The position numbers and the translations under genes are program-made. Of a DNA stretch of 64,000 nt, positions 24,446 to 36,548 are shown one piece after another. The stretch is from Purshia tridentata (Eukaryota; Streptophyta; Magnoliopsida; Rosales; Rosaceae), in NCBI GenBank assembly GCA_003254885.1, contig QANT01003439.1:1-64000 (forward strand), written 5' to 3'. The notes beneath the pieces are model-generated. The model saw only the letters and a list, made by a program, of their open reading frames with translations. It was not told the origin of the DNA and searched no databases. Each line of letters begins with the position of its first letter. Position 1 is the first letter of the stretch.

Positions 24446-25817
24446 CCCACACACACACACACACCCACACACACCCACACACACTCAATCACACTGTACA
24501 CAAAAATCAATTGTGACATTTCAGGGAGAGGTGATCTGATTTGAACTTGGGATCTCCTCTTTGGAGGTCTTTGGAGGGATGTGTGGCTTCTGGCTACGAA
24601 CTGGGTCATTCCCTGACCACTAAACTTGATGTAGGTGATGGGATTCTTGTTGAAGGTCAAGCGAGCAAAATTTGTGCTTGACAAAGCTCGAAGATGGATG
24701 TGGAAGGTTAGTATTGTCAATATTAGTGCCTTACTAATATGCTTTCTTTTTTCTTTTCTTTTTTTTCTGTTTTTTTTCTTTTCCCAATATTATTCTAGCA
24801 TATTAGTACGTTTAGTTTTGTTCTTCCTCATGTGCACATTTATATTATAATGACTTTGATGTTACTTGTTTCCCCTTGCAGGGTAGAGGCACAGCAGCAA
24901 ACAACCACAAGCGTCACTGGTTAGTGGAGCAGAAGCTTCTCCATTTTGTGGATGCTTTTCATCAGTATGTGATGGACAGAGTAAGTGTTTTTATATTACC
25001 ATTCTTTTTCAATATTGTCTGTTGTGACCCAGAGGGATGTTGGACGTTACACCTACGAAAGTATATCTGAGACTGGGGGCACATGTGCTGGTATATATTT
25101 GCCCTCTGTGTAAAGAGTTTGGAATTGTTAGATCACTAACTAGTACTTGGTAAGCAGGTGTATCACAATGCATGGCGTGAACTTTGTGAAGGTATGTCAA
25201 CCGCTCGATCCCTGGATGAAGTCATAGAAGTACATGAATCATACTTGTTGTCAATTCAGCGGCAGTGCTTTGTAGTTCCGGATAAGCTGGTGGGTAGTTG
25301 TGTTTTTCAAGAGTTTATGAACTATGAATCAAATCTCTATGCGGAGAGGAAAGCTGAATTGTGTCTTAAACTCTCTATTTGCTTTAGTGGGCTCTCATTG
25401 CAAGCAGGATAAACACCATCTTGGGATTAGCATTGGACTTCTATTCTATACAGCTGACACTTAGTGGTGGAGCAGTTTCTGCAATTAAGGCCAAATGCGA
25501 AATGGAAGTCGACCGTATTGAGAAACAGTTTGATGATTGCATTGCTTTTCTGCTCAGAGTAATCTTCTCTCTGTGTTGGTTCTGTGTAAGATTTGGCCCT
25601 TAAAGTTTGCATCTGAAGTGTGGTTTTCTGTATGCTGATTCTGCAGGTGCTCTCTTTCAAGCTCAACGTAGGGCACTTTCCTCATTTAGCAGATTTGGTC
25701 ACTAGGATCAACTACAATTACTTTTACATGTCAGATAGTGGAAACCTGAGGACTCTCCCAAGCTCCGAAAATGTTACTTTGAGACTGGGAAAGGCTTTTC
25801 TGGGTAGAACAGGCTGA
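20266..25817 (+). CDS. GCP5: Gamma-tubulin complex component 5 (GCP5)
   Basis: Subunit of the gamma-tubulin ring complex, which nucleates microtubules from the cell cortex and spindle. Seventeen exons (20266-20287, 20385-20500, 20608-20871, 20973-21070, 21284-21446, 21547-21657, 21966-22949, 23044-23196, 23285-23384, 23474-23568, 24062-24253, 24335-24391, 24635-24706, 24882-24980, 25158-25289, 25388-25558, 25647-25817) give 999 residues. The N-terminal part has LVRGVLQMLQGFSS, the GRIP1-region string SSLCSGAEYLLQIVHGAIP and PYIEGLDSWLFEGTLDDPYEE. The C-terminal part has WPLELIANAEAIKKYNQV and LLKVKRAKFVLDKARRWMW, typical of the GRIP2, gamma-tubulin-binding region. It closes with RLGKAFLGRTG. 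Exon 7 (984 bp) encodes a poorly conserved linker, as expected for GCP5. The first exon codes only MGKPLCY and rests on phase and a GT donor; an alternative 5' end is possible. Everything from exon 2 onward is firm. Confidence 0.93.
24413..24486. repeat. Compound (CT)n-(CA)n microsatellite in GCP5 intron 12
   Basis: About 22 bases of CT repeat run directly into interrupted CA repeats (ACACACCC-type units). It lies 20 bases downstream of the donor of intron 12 and is probably highly polymorphic. Confidence 0.9.
24515..24633 (-). repeat. Possible SINE remnant in GCP5 intron 12
   Basis: On the minus strand the segment contains AAGTTCAAATC, close to a pol III B box (GGTTCRANNC). It sits between the microsatellite and the acceptor of exon 13. 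An A box is not clear and I see no sure target duplication, so this is a weak call. Confidence 0.25.
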
Positions 25818-26376
25818 CTACAGTTCGGAAACTTTTTCCCCTTTCATTGTACAGTGTCTGAAAAGCTCCATATGAAAATGGTTCGAGTGTGCATAGGTCC
25901 TGATGCTACACAAAGTACTCTATCAAGCATCATGCACTAGTTTCGTATTCCAATATTTTTTGGTCTAATTCGATTGAATGTCCATTAAACTTAAAGACAA
26001 CATCTTTTTTCGCCCAGAAATGCAAATGGCAACATCTAACATTAAATCCATTCAATTCAAGCAATTAGCCAGTGATGTTCATTAAAAAAAAAAAACCCCC
26101 CACATAAATGAATGAATGTGCAGATAAAAAATAAAAAAACGTAGATGAATGAATCTGCTATCTGCAGGAATTTTTGGATTATTAAATAATCTATATTTTT
26201 GTAGAATGTAAATAAAACGACAAGTCGTCTTATTCAGTCCGGCGGAAGAAGAAAGAAATTGATGAGCCGTTGAGGGCTTTATTAACCCCTTCGTTCCCGC
26301 TCTCGCGCGCCATTCCCGCTCTCTGTGTCTATGTCTGTCTTTCTATAGCTTTTTACAGTTCTCATGCTTCTCGTCA
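25818..26376. other. Spacer between GCP5 and CTC1
   Basis: Only 559 bases separate the GCP5 stop from the CTC1 start, both on the plus strand. The first part is GCP5 3' untranslated sequence. An A/C-rich stretch near 26080-26102 and a more GC-rich block at 26230-26330, probably the CTC1 promoter and leader, are the only notable features. Confidence 0.5.
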
Positions 26377-29300
26377 ATGGAAAATGTGAGAGTCTGCACA
26401 ATCGCAGAGTTAGTCAAACGCGGTCGTTTCCTCACCGCCACATCCTCTTTCTGCAGCCCTTCCATCTCTCCCAAATCAAACCAAACATCAAAGCCCTCCA
26501 CGAGCTCCACACGCTCCACTCCCGCTCACTCAAACCCTAACCCCTATCCTAGCCCTAAGTTTATCACCCCTCTTGACCACCAGGCTGTCATCATCGGAAC
26601 ACTAACACTCCCCACAGTCAACCATACTTCCGCTGAAAGCTTATCAAACCCCACTCCTCGATGCTCCTACAACACTTGCTTCCAATTCTCAGACGGTTCG
26701 GCTTTGATCTGCTGCGACATTCTTAATTTCGACGTACGAATTATCGGGAAGAAAATCAATGTTCTTGCCTGGAATTTCATTCCCTTGAAACGTAACGGTG
26801 GGTTCTTGGAGATTATCAGATGGAGTTTCCAAGATTCGAATTGCAGACTTCGTCCATGTAATTCCAACTATTCTATCCCACAAGCACCGAGCTCTTCGAG
26901 TGGTCATGAGGACACTTCCAGGGCTTTTCATAGAATATTTGGCGCATTGGAGGCGGTTAGCCCTGTGTCCATTGTTCCCTGTACAACCGGTGATAGCAAT
27001 GTGAAAACCAGTAAGGCTTTGGATTCAAGCCCTTCGACCAACCTTCGGGGCTTTTTAGTCCAATTTATGGTTTGTGGGTGTAAACTGTGTAGTTCAAAGG
27101 AGTCACTTATGGTTTTGAAGGATTCAATTCAAGAAAGATGTACTCATTCTCTTACCAAACAAATGTTAGTATATTGTTGCGGTTCTGCTTCATCTTGGCA
27201 TCCTGTGTTTACAAAACTCGTCGGCAATATTGTTTCTATATCAGGCTTGAAGAAGAAGTTGGTGTTTATAGGAAAGAAAGAGTCTAAAATAATGTGTGTA
27301 ACTACGGGGAATTCTGCATTTCATCTGTATAGTTTGTCCAAGAAATGGTCGCGGACAGGTATAGCTGTTACAAAGGGAAAGGGTGAATGTGGCACATATA
27401 GAGGGGTAGTCAAAGGTGTATATATGCAAGGGATGGTTATTGAATTGGACAATGAGGTGTGGCTTTTGTTAACTGATCAACTACTTACTCCACCCCATAG
27501 TCTTAGGGTGGGCGCTGTTGTAAGTCCTTTTAACTTTTGTTAACTTTGTGGCCTTATAATATTTTGACATATACTATTTGTCAATTCGATCATTTTAACT
27601 CTTCGCTTCTTTTTTAGGTTTCTGTGAGAAATCTCCATTTTGTGAATCCCAGATTTTCTTGGACAAAAATGCTTATACTTGGTGCTTGCTTTAGGACTAG
27701 CGTTATTGTGGAATCCTTCTCTCCATTGGAAACAGGGTAAAGCCATGTATTTTGAATTGCTCTTCAGAAAATTGTGAATCACGTCCATTTTTGGATGACT
27801 CGAGGAAAGTAATCCAGACTATTGACTTATCAAAAAGGAAGTCTGGGTTCTTCCTATTGAAATGCTAATTTAATATGCATTGAAGTCATTTAATTTCTTT
27901 GGGATTGCCCCCAGATATCCATGTTTAAAGAAACTAACCAAATTGTATGCTGCAGGTGCCATGTAATTTCACAATCACAGAGTTTGTTGGGGAAGTTCGT
28001 TGACTCCTTAGCATTTTCTGCCAGATTATGGTATTGGGTTTTGTTACTACCTCTATTGTGTATTTGGATGGGAATTCTGTGGTTTTGTTTTTACTGTTTA
28101 GAATACATGAATTTCCTGGTTAGTTTCTTAGCTGGATTGTTGGGTTTCAGGGTATTGCTTCTTGCCTCATGTTTCCGGAAAAAGTTTGCTGGTATCTTAT
28201 CTGAGAAGGATATAATGGGATCAAAACATGTAACTTACTTTTGACTTGTAATTTCTGTTTCAATGCACATAGTTATGTTATTATCTAATAAGGTGATTTG
28301 GACGGTTGCAAGATGCTACCAGAAGGAAGGATTGGTTCAGATGTATGCTAGTTCACATTTGCCTTCATCGATGCATCGAACTCGGGTAAAATTGGTTTCT
28401 CTTTTGGGTAAGCAAACTTATTTTATTGTACTTTGCTTTCACAATATTTATCTAGTTTGTTTTGGCAGCATGGAGTATTCATGGAACTGTGCAAGCATGA
28501 TTCATGTGGCTGTGGTTATGAGCCATACATGGGTAACCTAAATTTGGTATATCCAGGACCCGAATCCTTTTTGTGCCTTTTTGTGATCTACTTTTTCCTT
28601 GACTTCCTTCTTTTTATGTTGGGCATATTTGATCTGTATATAATTGTCACTTTCTTATGGTTGTTTGGGGTTGAGTGAGTACTGAAATGTAACTTTCATT
28701 TTCTTTTCTTAATTTCAGGTGGCGCCCTTATCTGTTTTCATATGCCATTGTGAGGCCACATGGATGAGAGCACTGCGGTTGGAAAATAAATGTGGAAAAT
28801 TGCATGCTGACAAGCAACAAAGCCTTCAATTTTGTGAAGGGAGATCTTATGTTCAGTCAGTTAGAAAGATTTTTTCAAGTGAAGATATAGGCCTAGCGTT
28901 GATTGGAAGTTTGAAGGTTAGTGGTTGAATTTCTATTTTCTTAATATCTTTAGTAATGTTTTTGTATGAAATTCTTTATGCCAGTTGTCTAAATTATGAG
29001 TTTGAGTTTTTGCACAAGCGTACATGATAATATCTTGTTACAGGATGCTAGCAAGTACTGAAAAGTTTGCCCTGGTGGTTGTGACACTATTTTTTACAAT
29101 AAAATCCTTTGGTTTGTCAAATCATATAATGCTTGTGTAATTCAACAACTCAATTGGGGAGTGGACCTTCTTTTTTTACTTGGAATTTTTGAATTTTACT
29201 TGATTTATCCACCATTGTATTGTTTATACAGACATCTCCATCTTCTGGAAGACTGCAGTTGGTTGATGCAACTGGGAGCATTGATGTTCTTGTCCCAGAC

Positions 29301-32300
29301 CTTCCATCAACTTGGGATTCCAATGGAATATATGAGGTCATGTTCAAAAATAATGTCACTTACTCGTTCTCCATTTTATTTAAACATCTTTCTGGAATGA
29401 GATAGCTACTAATCTGTATATGTCTACATCCTTTATGTGTTTGTACTCACTTAGTTCATTTTTGGATTTCCAGGTGGTAGACTACAGTCTTGTTATTGAA
29501 GGCATGCCTCGGTTTGTGGATTGTGTAGGATTCCTTGACAATGATCTATTCTCGTGCAGAACTATCTTTCATTTCATACCATTGGCAAGAAAGATGAACT
29601 TAACTGTTTATGTTTACTTTCACCTGAGAAATGCAATGTGCAGAAATCTTCCCTTTTATCCTTGTACTGGACTGGGAGAAGATTTGAAGAGACTTGAGAC
29701 TGGAACATTTCACCTGCTTTTGGTTACCCACAAATTTCCTGTGCTACAGAAGGTATATTCCAACTTTCTTCTCTTATGTAATTGCTGTAATGTTTTAAAA
29801 ACTGCTCCCGTGAGCTTTCATAAATGTTTTGACAACCCCAAATAGAAGTTTGGGAAATGATTATTGGAGCAGCAGTCCTGATAATAGACACAGGCATGCT
29901 TTCTGTTTGTATTTTTACTTATTAGTGATCCACTTGTATGAATTTTAACAGTTTCAAGGTGATGCGGTGATAGCAGACTTGTCAAGCATGTTTGTCGAGG
30001 CTATAATCTTGCCTTGGAATTTATTTCTTGCTGGACACGATGGAAGTGCGTATCAAACTAGAGGTTTAGGTGATGCTCTGGAGAACTCCGTGGAGCCTTG
30101 TGCTGGTGGAAATTACTTGGAGCATGATTCTCTCAAGAGACGCAAGGTTAATCATTCATCAAGCAAGGGATTAAGTTCAGGTTCAATGGACAATTCCTGT
30201 GAGTCAGTCAGAGAACTGAGGTCATATTGTAATTCTTACAAGGAATCCAGCGAGAAACAGAGTTATTGTGACTTGAGTTCTCTTGAGATATCTTGTTCGG
30301 CTATAATTAGTGGAGTTAACTGTCACAATCTAGTTGGCTCAGTTATCTTGCATTGCACAAGAGCCAAATTAAATGATGGTGAGTTTGGGAGACCAAGTGG
30401 ACAGAAGGTATTGCTGGAGTTTAAATCTGAAAGTTTTTATAAGTATCAGGTGTGCCAGCTTTCTCCTTTTCTTTGTTAGTACATGGTGCAGGGCGAGTAA
30501 ATTATGCTGTATGACAATTTTTATTCATTGTTATTTACATTTCAGTTGTTGCAGATTGGTTGTTATTATATCACAAAGCATGACAAAGAAGACTCTTTTT
30601 GTAACCTTGAGGTTTCTGACTATTTCAGTGGTGTTAAAATTCTTATCCCTTCCACAACTCATCTGTGGAGCCTTTCATTTGCTTCTGATGAGGTTTGTAA
30701 AAATAATAGGTCATCAAAGTGTCTTCCATTAGGTAATTCTTTGAGAAATGATGAGGTTCTGTCTGAAAATCATAATGAAGTACTTCAGATGTCCCACAGA
30801 AAATCTTCCCAAACTTCTTCAGATATTTCTCTCTGTCTCCCTGCAAATGTAATAGGCCTTCAAGACGTAAACCTAAAGAAATTGGAAGAGAGCCTTATCA
30901 AGCCAGTTGTGGCACCTGAAGGGATTCCTAAAATCTCTTCATGCATCCGGCCTGTAATGACTGCACCTCTACTGTCAGCTGATTCTAACTGGCTGTTTCC
31001 TGAGGGCAATTTATTATCTTTGTGTGGCCATGTGGTCACTGTTCATAGTGTTGAAGACAATTCTGTTGATCCATACTTGAACTGTCAAAACCTTGGTGAT
31101 CCTCTTCAGCTAAGATTCTTGCAGAGATCTATAAGCATTTGTATTCATGTCTTGGTGGACCATCAGATTGTAATTTTTCATCTGCCTTTTTTTTTTTTTT
31201 TCTTTCCAATTTGTATGTCTTGTTGAAAATGAATAAAAATTGTATTTTTATCTCATTTCATCATTTTAATCAAATAGGTAAGGCTATTTGGTTCTTTGAG
31301 TAGAGATTCTTTTCCTGTCGGATTTGGACCTGGTGTGGATGCAACATTTCATCGGGTTCTTGAATTGCGGTATGCAGTCTAATTATTCCTTGAAAATTTG
31401 GTAGCTAGAAGGCATCAATTTGACCATACCATGGTCTTTGTTTACATTTTAAATACTTCCCCGTCCGAAGAGAGAATTTCCAGAGCGAATCTAGCTGTTG
31501 AATCGGGAAAGCAGATGCACATAATTAAATAGGAATTAGTTTGTTTATCTGTTGCAGTGGTAAATATTATGGCTTGACCTCTTTCTTTGATTTTCCAGGG
31601 GGCAGAATAGATGGATGCTGACATCTGTATCAGTTATTGTAATCAATTCCATAAGGGGAGTCATTGAATCATGCAGTGACAAGTGCTCTAGTCCTGCTTC
31701 ATACATGCAAAATTCTGTGCCTTTAGACATTGTTTCTTCAGGTTTGATTTCTGAATTGGTTCAATGCTTGGATTTCAAGCCAATGCGGTTTCATTGCAGG
31801 GTAAGTCGCGTATATTTTCTTGTTTCCAAAGATGATTAAATTTGTTTTCTAATTCCTTTTCACTACCTTGTTCCTAGACGGATGAACCTTATTCATCTTG
31901 TATCAACGTTGGCAATTGTATAGGTTGTTTCTGTCCATCACCTGGTTCTGGAGAAGAAAATTAGAAATCTTAGTTATCAACCAAAAGGTCACCTCAGGCT
32001 GCATCATGTGGACATCCCACTTGCTGGTTTTGTTCTGGGTAATCTATTTGTTTTATTTCAAAAAGATTATTTTGGCGGTTTAAATTTAAATATTTTCAAG
32101 TTAGTTTATAAGAAATACACTGATGGGGCAGTCCCATGTTAATTTATGGGAAATACACTGATGGAGCATAGTGTGAAACACATGGCATGCATTTTAGCTG
32201 CTATTTCAATTTTTCCTAAATGCAATATCTTAATGTTGAATATCGTATTTCCATTGGCTTTATAGAGGTTGAAACTAATGCTTCTTTCTTGAGATGAATA

Positions 32301-33013
32301 GATAAACAACATTTTTACTGCTATCGTTGTATAATCCCTCTGGCATGATCCTTTTTCCTTTTTGTTAGTTAATAGTTTATTTTTTTTCTTTATTCTTATG
32401 CGCAGATGACGGCTCATCCCAATGTTGTTGTTGGGCTAATGCTGAAAGAGCGGCAACCTTGTTAAGGCTGTATGAAGAATTCTCGCCGTCAGATTTTGAA
32501 AGTAGTGGCTGGAACTTAAAGTGGGTCGGGAGAGAAAACAATGCATGGAGTTCCACCATGTATCATCTTGAGAGAATTTTAAAGAATCATGGCCGGATTA
32601 CACTGAAGAACATTGGATCAATGTTTGATTCTTCCTATCAAGGTTTCGCTGTGTCTGTCAGTTCAGATCATGCCCTCAGCAGCTATGATGAAAACCTTTT
32701 AAAATTTATAATCTTCAGTGCTTGCTGCAGCACATATTGGGTGAGTTCATTTCCAATTTGTATTTGTTTTACAAAGTTCAGTTACCTCCAGAAAATTAGT
32801 GTGGTTTTGTGAGATGCTTTTCCTTCACTTTTTTTGCAGACCATCATTGGTATTATGATGGATTCGAATGCTGTCGAGCAGTTGAAGAGAGAGCACCTTT
32901 TAGAAACGGAGATGTCTATGCATTCCATGCAACATGTATGGGCTAGAGAAGTTCATTACATGAATCCTCTCACCGTGGCCAGGAATGCCATTCAAGAACT
33001 GCTAGACAGTTAA
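26377..33013 (+). CDS. CTC1: CTC1, large subunit of the CST telomere complex
   Basis: CTC1 joins STN1 and TEN1 in CST, which binds telomeric single strands, limits end fusion and brings in DNA polymerase alpha for fill-in. Sixteen exons (26377-27519, 27618-27736, 27956-28030, 28151-28229, 28323-28385, 28469-28546, 28719-28916, 29232-29336, 29474-29752, 29952-30449, 30546-31169, 31278-31369, 31599-31800, 31924-32038, 32406-32740, 32840-33013) give 1392 residues, somewhat longer than the Arabidopsis protein (about 1270). Matching blocks: MENVRVCTIAELVKRGRFLT at the start; GSALICCDILNFDVRIIGKK; FRKKFAGILSEKDIMGSK; FMELCKHDSCGCGYEP; the C-terminal block CCCWANAERAATLLRLYEEF; and the ending WAREVHYMNPLTVARNAIQE. 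The protein is predicted to be a string of OB folds, which cannot be confirmed by eye. The first exon (1143 bp) carries a Ser/Pro-rich low-complexity stretch near residues 25-60. The gene looks intact. Confidence 0.92.
32106..32168. repeat. Short tandem repeat in CTC1 intron 14
   Basis: GAAATACACTGATGG occurs twice about 39 bases apart within the intron. This is a small local duplication with no evident function. Confidence 0.6.
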
Positions 33014-33445
33014 TAGTGTTTATAATTCCAAATTTGTTGACATGTATTTTCATGTAATTGCCAATGATTGGCACTGGCTATTGTATGGTTGTTATATTAT
33101 TTCACTGTCTATCTAAAGTATGGATAGCCTTTTGTATTTTTACTCGTTAACAGGGCTCATATCTTCATACTATTTACATCATTTGCTCATGAAACATAGG
33201 TTGCCCTAGCTTGTAAAAGTACAATTTACTCGACATTCTTGCATAGAACCATAAGCAAACAAGCATGCATCATCTTCTCAACTATGTGCCAATACAGATG
33301 CATAGAACTCATGTTCTGTGCTTTGAACTTGTGAAATCAAAACGTGCTGCACATGAATGAATATCTAAGGATCGGTAAAAAAAAATTAAAATAAAGGCCA
33401 GGCTTCAATCTCAAATTGAAAAGATCTGTCGATTCAGTTTTTGAT
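33014..33445. other. Spacer between convergent CTC1 and thioredoxin-like gene
   Basis: These 432 bases hold the 3' untranslated regions of two convergent genes. Their transcripts probably overlap or nearly meet. Nothing else is seen. Confidence 0.5.
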
Positions 33446-34616
33446 CTAGCGATTACTTTTAGAAATATGCTTCATCTTTAGAAGATGAGAGAGACCTGCT
33501 ATTACATGTAGTCGACTACTTGGAATGCCAGTCTTTGCTAGTGCTCTCCCCTTCTTGTCCAGTAGTACAAAGCAAGGAACATATCTAATGTCATAATGAA
33601 GAAGCTGCATTGACAATGATAGAAAAATAATCAGACAGAGTATTCTACTAGTTAAACCATACGATTTGACAGTAGACACCATGCAGATCCCAGCATGAAG
33701 AGAATAACTTCACTCCAATCTAATACATTAAAAAGCATCAGCACCATTAACTCATAGATCTAAGAGATGTTCACTAAACAAACTAATGATGAGTATACTA
33801 TGTACACATGGATGATACAACATCAGTATCAAGAAATTCAAAGTTGCTGGACACCTCAGGCCAGTATACCTAACTACTATCTATTTCAATGCATCTGCCA
33901 GGGCATACCTTTAACAGTTTTCCAATCAAGTAGTAGGTTGCCTCATAAAACTCCAAATGCCTTAATACCTGAACTTGCATCATAACCAATTCCAACCCAA
34001 GCCTATGATCTGATCTATAAGCCATAGACTACTAACGTATATTGTCTATGTCCAACATACAACTCATTAGCATGCAATTTGTATAACTATAACATAGTCC
34101 ATTTTATGTGCAACATTATATATATAGAATCTTGAGGGTGTAGGGTACCTCAGGTAGCCATTTATCATTCTCTGCATCTGCCATAACAATGTTAAGCCAG
34201 TCTGAGTTCCTCCCCTCAAGCTCCACAACCAAATTGAGTAAAGAATTGCAGAGCCTGCATTTGGGTGAGTAAAACTCAATCACCGTAGCCTCTTTCCCAC
34301 TTGCCAATGCTGAGGCAAATGCTCTATGCTCTGCCTCCCCCTGATCTTGAGGACTCAAGATTGTTTTTGACTTCAAAGTCTTACTTTGGCTGGTACTTGC
34401 ATCCAATTGGAAGGGCTTAAAGGTATTGATCAATGAAAATGAGGATTCCGATACTGAGTTGATGAAATTGAAAGCAATGGACCCAACAGTTTGCATAGAT
34501 TTGAATAGCCAAGGACCCTCAAAGGTGCAAACATTAGGAGTATTACTTTGAGGATTTTGGTTGATGTCCCATGGCCATTTTAGGCAAAACAAAGGCTGTT
34601 TAGGATTGGAACCCAT
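33446..34616 (-). CDS. Thioredoxin-fold protein with CRLC site
   Basis: A small thioredoxin-superfamily protein of 208 residues from two exons (34149-34616 and 33446-33604). After about 95 residues of Ser-rich N-terminal sequence comes [14 protein letters not shown], the usual beta strand followed by a CxxC at 120-123. The normal WCGPC reads KCRLC here. The second exon supplies [12 protein letters not shown], whose Pro lies where thioredoxins have the cis-proline. It ends with a basic helix ([13 protein letters not shown]). Both cysteines of the redox pair are present, so disulfide chemistry is possible; loss of the Trp and of Gly-Pro should change its potential. The upstream ATG-less extension is ignored; 34616 is the first ATG. 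N-terminal targeting is uncertain. I do not recognise a named Arabidopsis orthologue. Confidence 0.72.
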
Positions 34617-35239
34617 TTTCCTCTCCAAATTTTCGTTTTCTTGAATTAGAGAACCTCCCAGATGGACACTTTTTCAGTCACTTCAAGTTCAAAGCCTAAT
34701 GATTGGACATTTGTGACTAAATGTTGACAAAACTCCAGATATAAAACTAGCTGAGGGAAGGTGGTGCACTGCATTAGGATAGAAAAAATGAGTATCGCGG
34801 TCAGCATTTAGGTGTTAAAGTACCAAAAACAAAATAAAGGCAAAAATAAAGAAAATAATTGACTTGTGCTCAGCCTCACATAAATCCAGGTTGCTACCCT
34901 CCATGAATCAAAGGCATTCAGTTCATTCTCAAGAAAGTGCTTCAACTAAAGGTTTAGCATATAAGTGTTCCCATAAAGTCATAAACCCAGTTAAACCCCA
35001 AAACCAAAATAAAAAATTCTGGTGCTACCTGTAGTCTACCTGATTACAGAAAGAAAAATCCCTAAAATAAAAACTTTTAAGTAAAACAACGATAAAAATT
35101 GTGAGAAATTTTAAGAAAGTATAAGTACGTACCCTGTATTTTCAAAGATCCATTCGCCTGCCTTTGAACGAAACAGCATTATTCTGTTGCCGAGGGGGGA
35201 GAGAGTGAGATAGAGGGAGGCAGGCATTTGTGTACTTTC

Positions 35240-35287
35240 AATGGCGGGTCTATGTTCGACCAAAAAAAAAAAATGGCGGGTCTATGT
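35240..35287 (+). mobile_element. Tiny poly(A)-tailed insert with 16-base target repeats
   Basis: AATGGCGGGTCTATGT is found at 35240-35255 and 35272-35287. The 16 bases between them are TCGACC followed by A. The exact repeats and poly(A) end indicate reverse-transcribed insertion with extreme 5' truncation. The same TCGACC-A body occurs in the insert at 51283-51327. Confidence 0.78.
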
Positions 35288-35878
35288 CGGTCAAATTTTG
35301 TTACAGGCCTGGTTCAAACTTTTGTGGGCTTTCATGGACTTCAATGTTGGGCCTAATGATTAACACCTGGTTGCGCCACCAGCGTATTCGTGGGCCGGGT
35401 TATAATGTGAGTTCCTTAACCGTGATTTGTTCTCGGCCGAAAAAACCGTTGAATTCGTTAGGTTACAGGCTTATAGCCGTCACCATGACTAACCCACATA
35501 ATTCAGTTGTTTTTGGACCTTAATGTTTTCCTAATCATAAGTTCATAACCATAACACTTTAATTCTCCCTGTAAGTGGACATTGGCCAACATCCTTACGA
35601 CTAAACCCCTCGTCAACCTATTGATTGACCATTCTACCCTTCCCTACCTTCTTAGGTTTCTCATCCTATGTTACATCCAACTTGAAGAATTGCCAAATGA
35701 GAAAACAAAACCAAGAGACAGCTAAAGACAACCGACGAAATCTACATTTCATTTCCAAAAAAATGGAAATGTAGAATTGACCCAAAATCTCTACACGTTT
35801 TCCCCTCCTTTTACCCAACTTGAGTGAGAAAATAACCGATGCCGGTAGCCTTGCTTCAGAACATGTGATCAAAATGAC

Positions 35879-35886
35879 TATAAAAA
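35879..35886 (+). promoter_or_regulatory. TATA box of the phytocyanin gene
   Basis: TATAAAAA lies 91-98 bases ahead of the start codon. This is a normal distance for a plant gene with a leader of about 65 bases. Confidence 0.65.
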
Positions 35887-35976
35887 CCCCTTCAGCTCAT
35901 ATCCCCATTACCAGAAAATCTCATTCCACCTTAGATTTCTCATTTCTCTAGTCCCCCCCTCATCAGGAATTTGAAG

Positions 35977-36548
35977 ATGGGTTTGAGTTATGGTGTACAA
36001 GGATTCATTTTGCTAGTAGCTGTGTCTCTATTGGGAGTTGGTCAAGCTAGAACCATTGTTGTAGGAGGGTCTGAAGGTTGGCGTTATGGCTTCAACTACC
36101 CTGATTGGACTCTCAAAAATGACCCCTTCTACATAAAAGACACACTAGGTCAGTATAAACTTAGATGAGATTTAATTAGCGTTACTTAAAAGTTAAAACT
36201 ATTGTTTAATTATTGTTACTGAATACTTTCACGTTTTAATAATGTGCAGTGTTCAAGTATGAGGCACCAAGCAATAGCAGCCGGGCTCCTCATAATGTTT
36301 ACATACTGCCAGACCTCCGGAGCTTCATAAAATGCGACTTGAGGAGGGCAAAGTTGGTGGCAAACGCTACACAGGGAAGTGGTGAAGGGTATAAGTTAGT
36401 GCTGAAGCAGTGGACGCCCCACTACTTTGCTTGTAGTGAGCGTACTAATAGCTCTCACTGCAATGCCGGGCTCATGAAGTTCATTGCTGTGTCATGGCCG
36501 CGCTGGCATTTTTGCTCATCATTATTTTGGTCTAAAGGGGGGGTTTAA
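35977..36548 (+). CDS. Phytocyanin (plastocyanin-like) secreted protein
   Basis: A secreted cupredoxin of 156 residues from two exons (35977-36148, 36250-36548). Residues 1-24 are a signal peptide (hydrophobic core FILLVAVSLLGVG, cleavage after GQA). The mature part begins RTIVVGGSEGWRYG and has the phytocyanin block VFKYE, then HNV. Copper-ligand candidates are His72, Cys119 and His127; Cys86 and Cys128 would make the family disulfide. The axial position, Met in uclacyanins and Gln in stellacyanins, reads Leu132, followed by Met133. Three N-glycosylation sites are visible (66, 96, 124). The tail is short and has no Pro-rich region or clear GPI signal. Members bind copper or act in cell-wall and reproductive signalling; the role here is unknown. 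The ATG at 35977 is the first in frame with the signal peptide. Confidence 0.82.

Larger units (their letters stand above)
34617..35976. other. Divergent promoter region, thioredoxin-like gene and phytocyanin gene
   Basis: It contains the leader of the thioredoxin-like gene, possibly spliced, since a GC-richer exon-like stretch lies at about 35130-35230. It also holds a tiny poly(A) insert, a TGGGCC near 35393 and the phytocyanin promoter. No other gene is supported. Confidence 0.45.
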
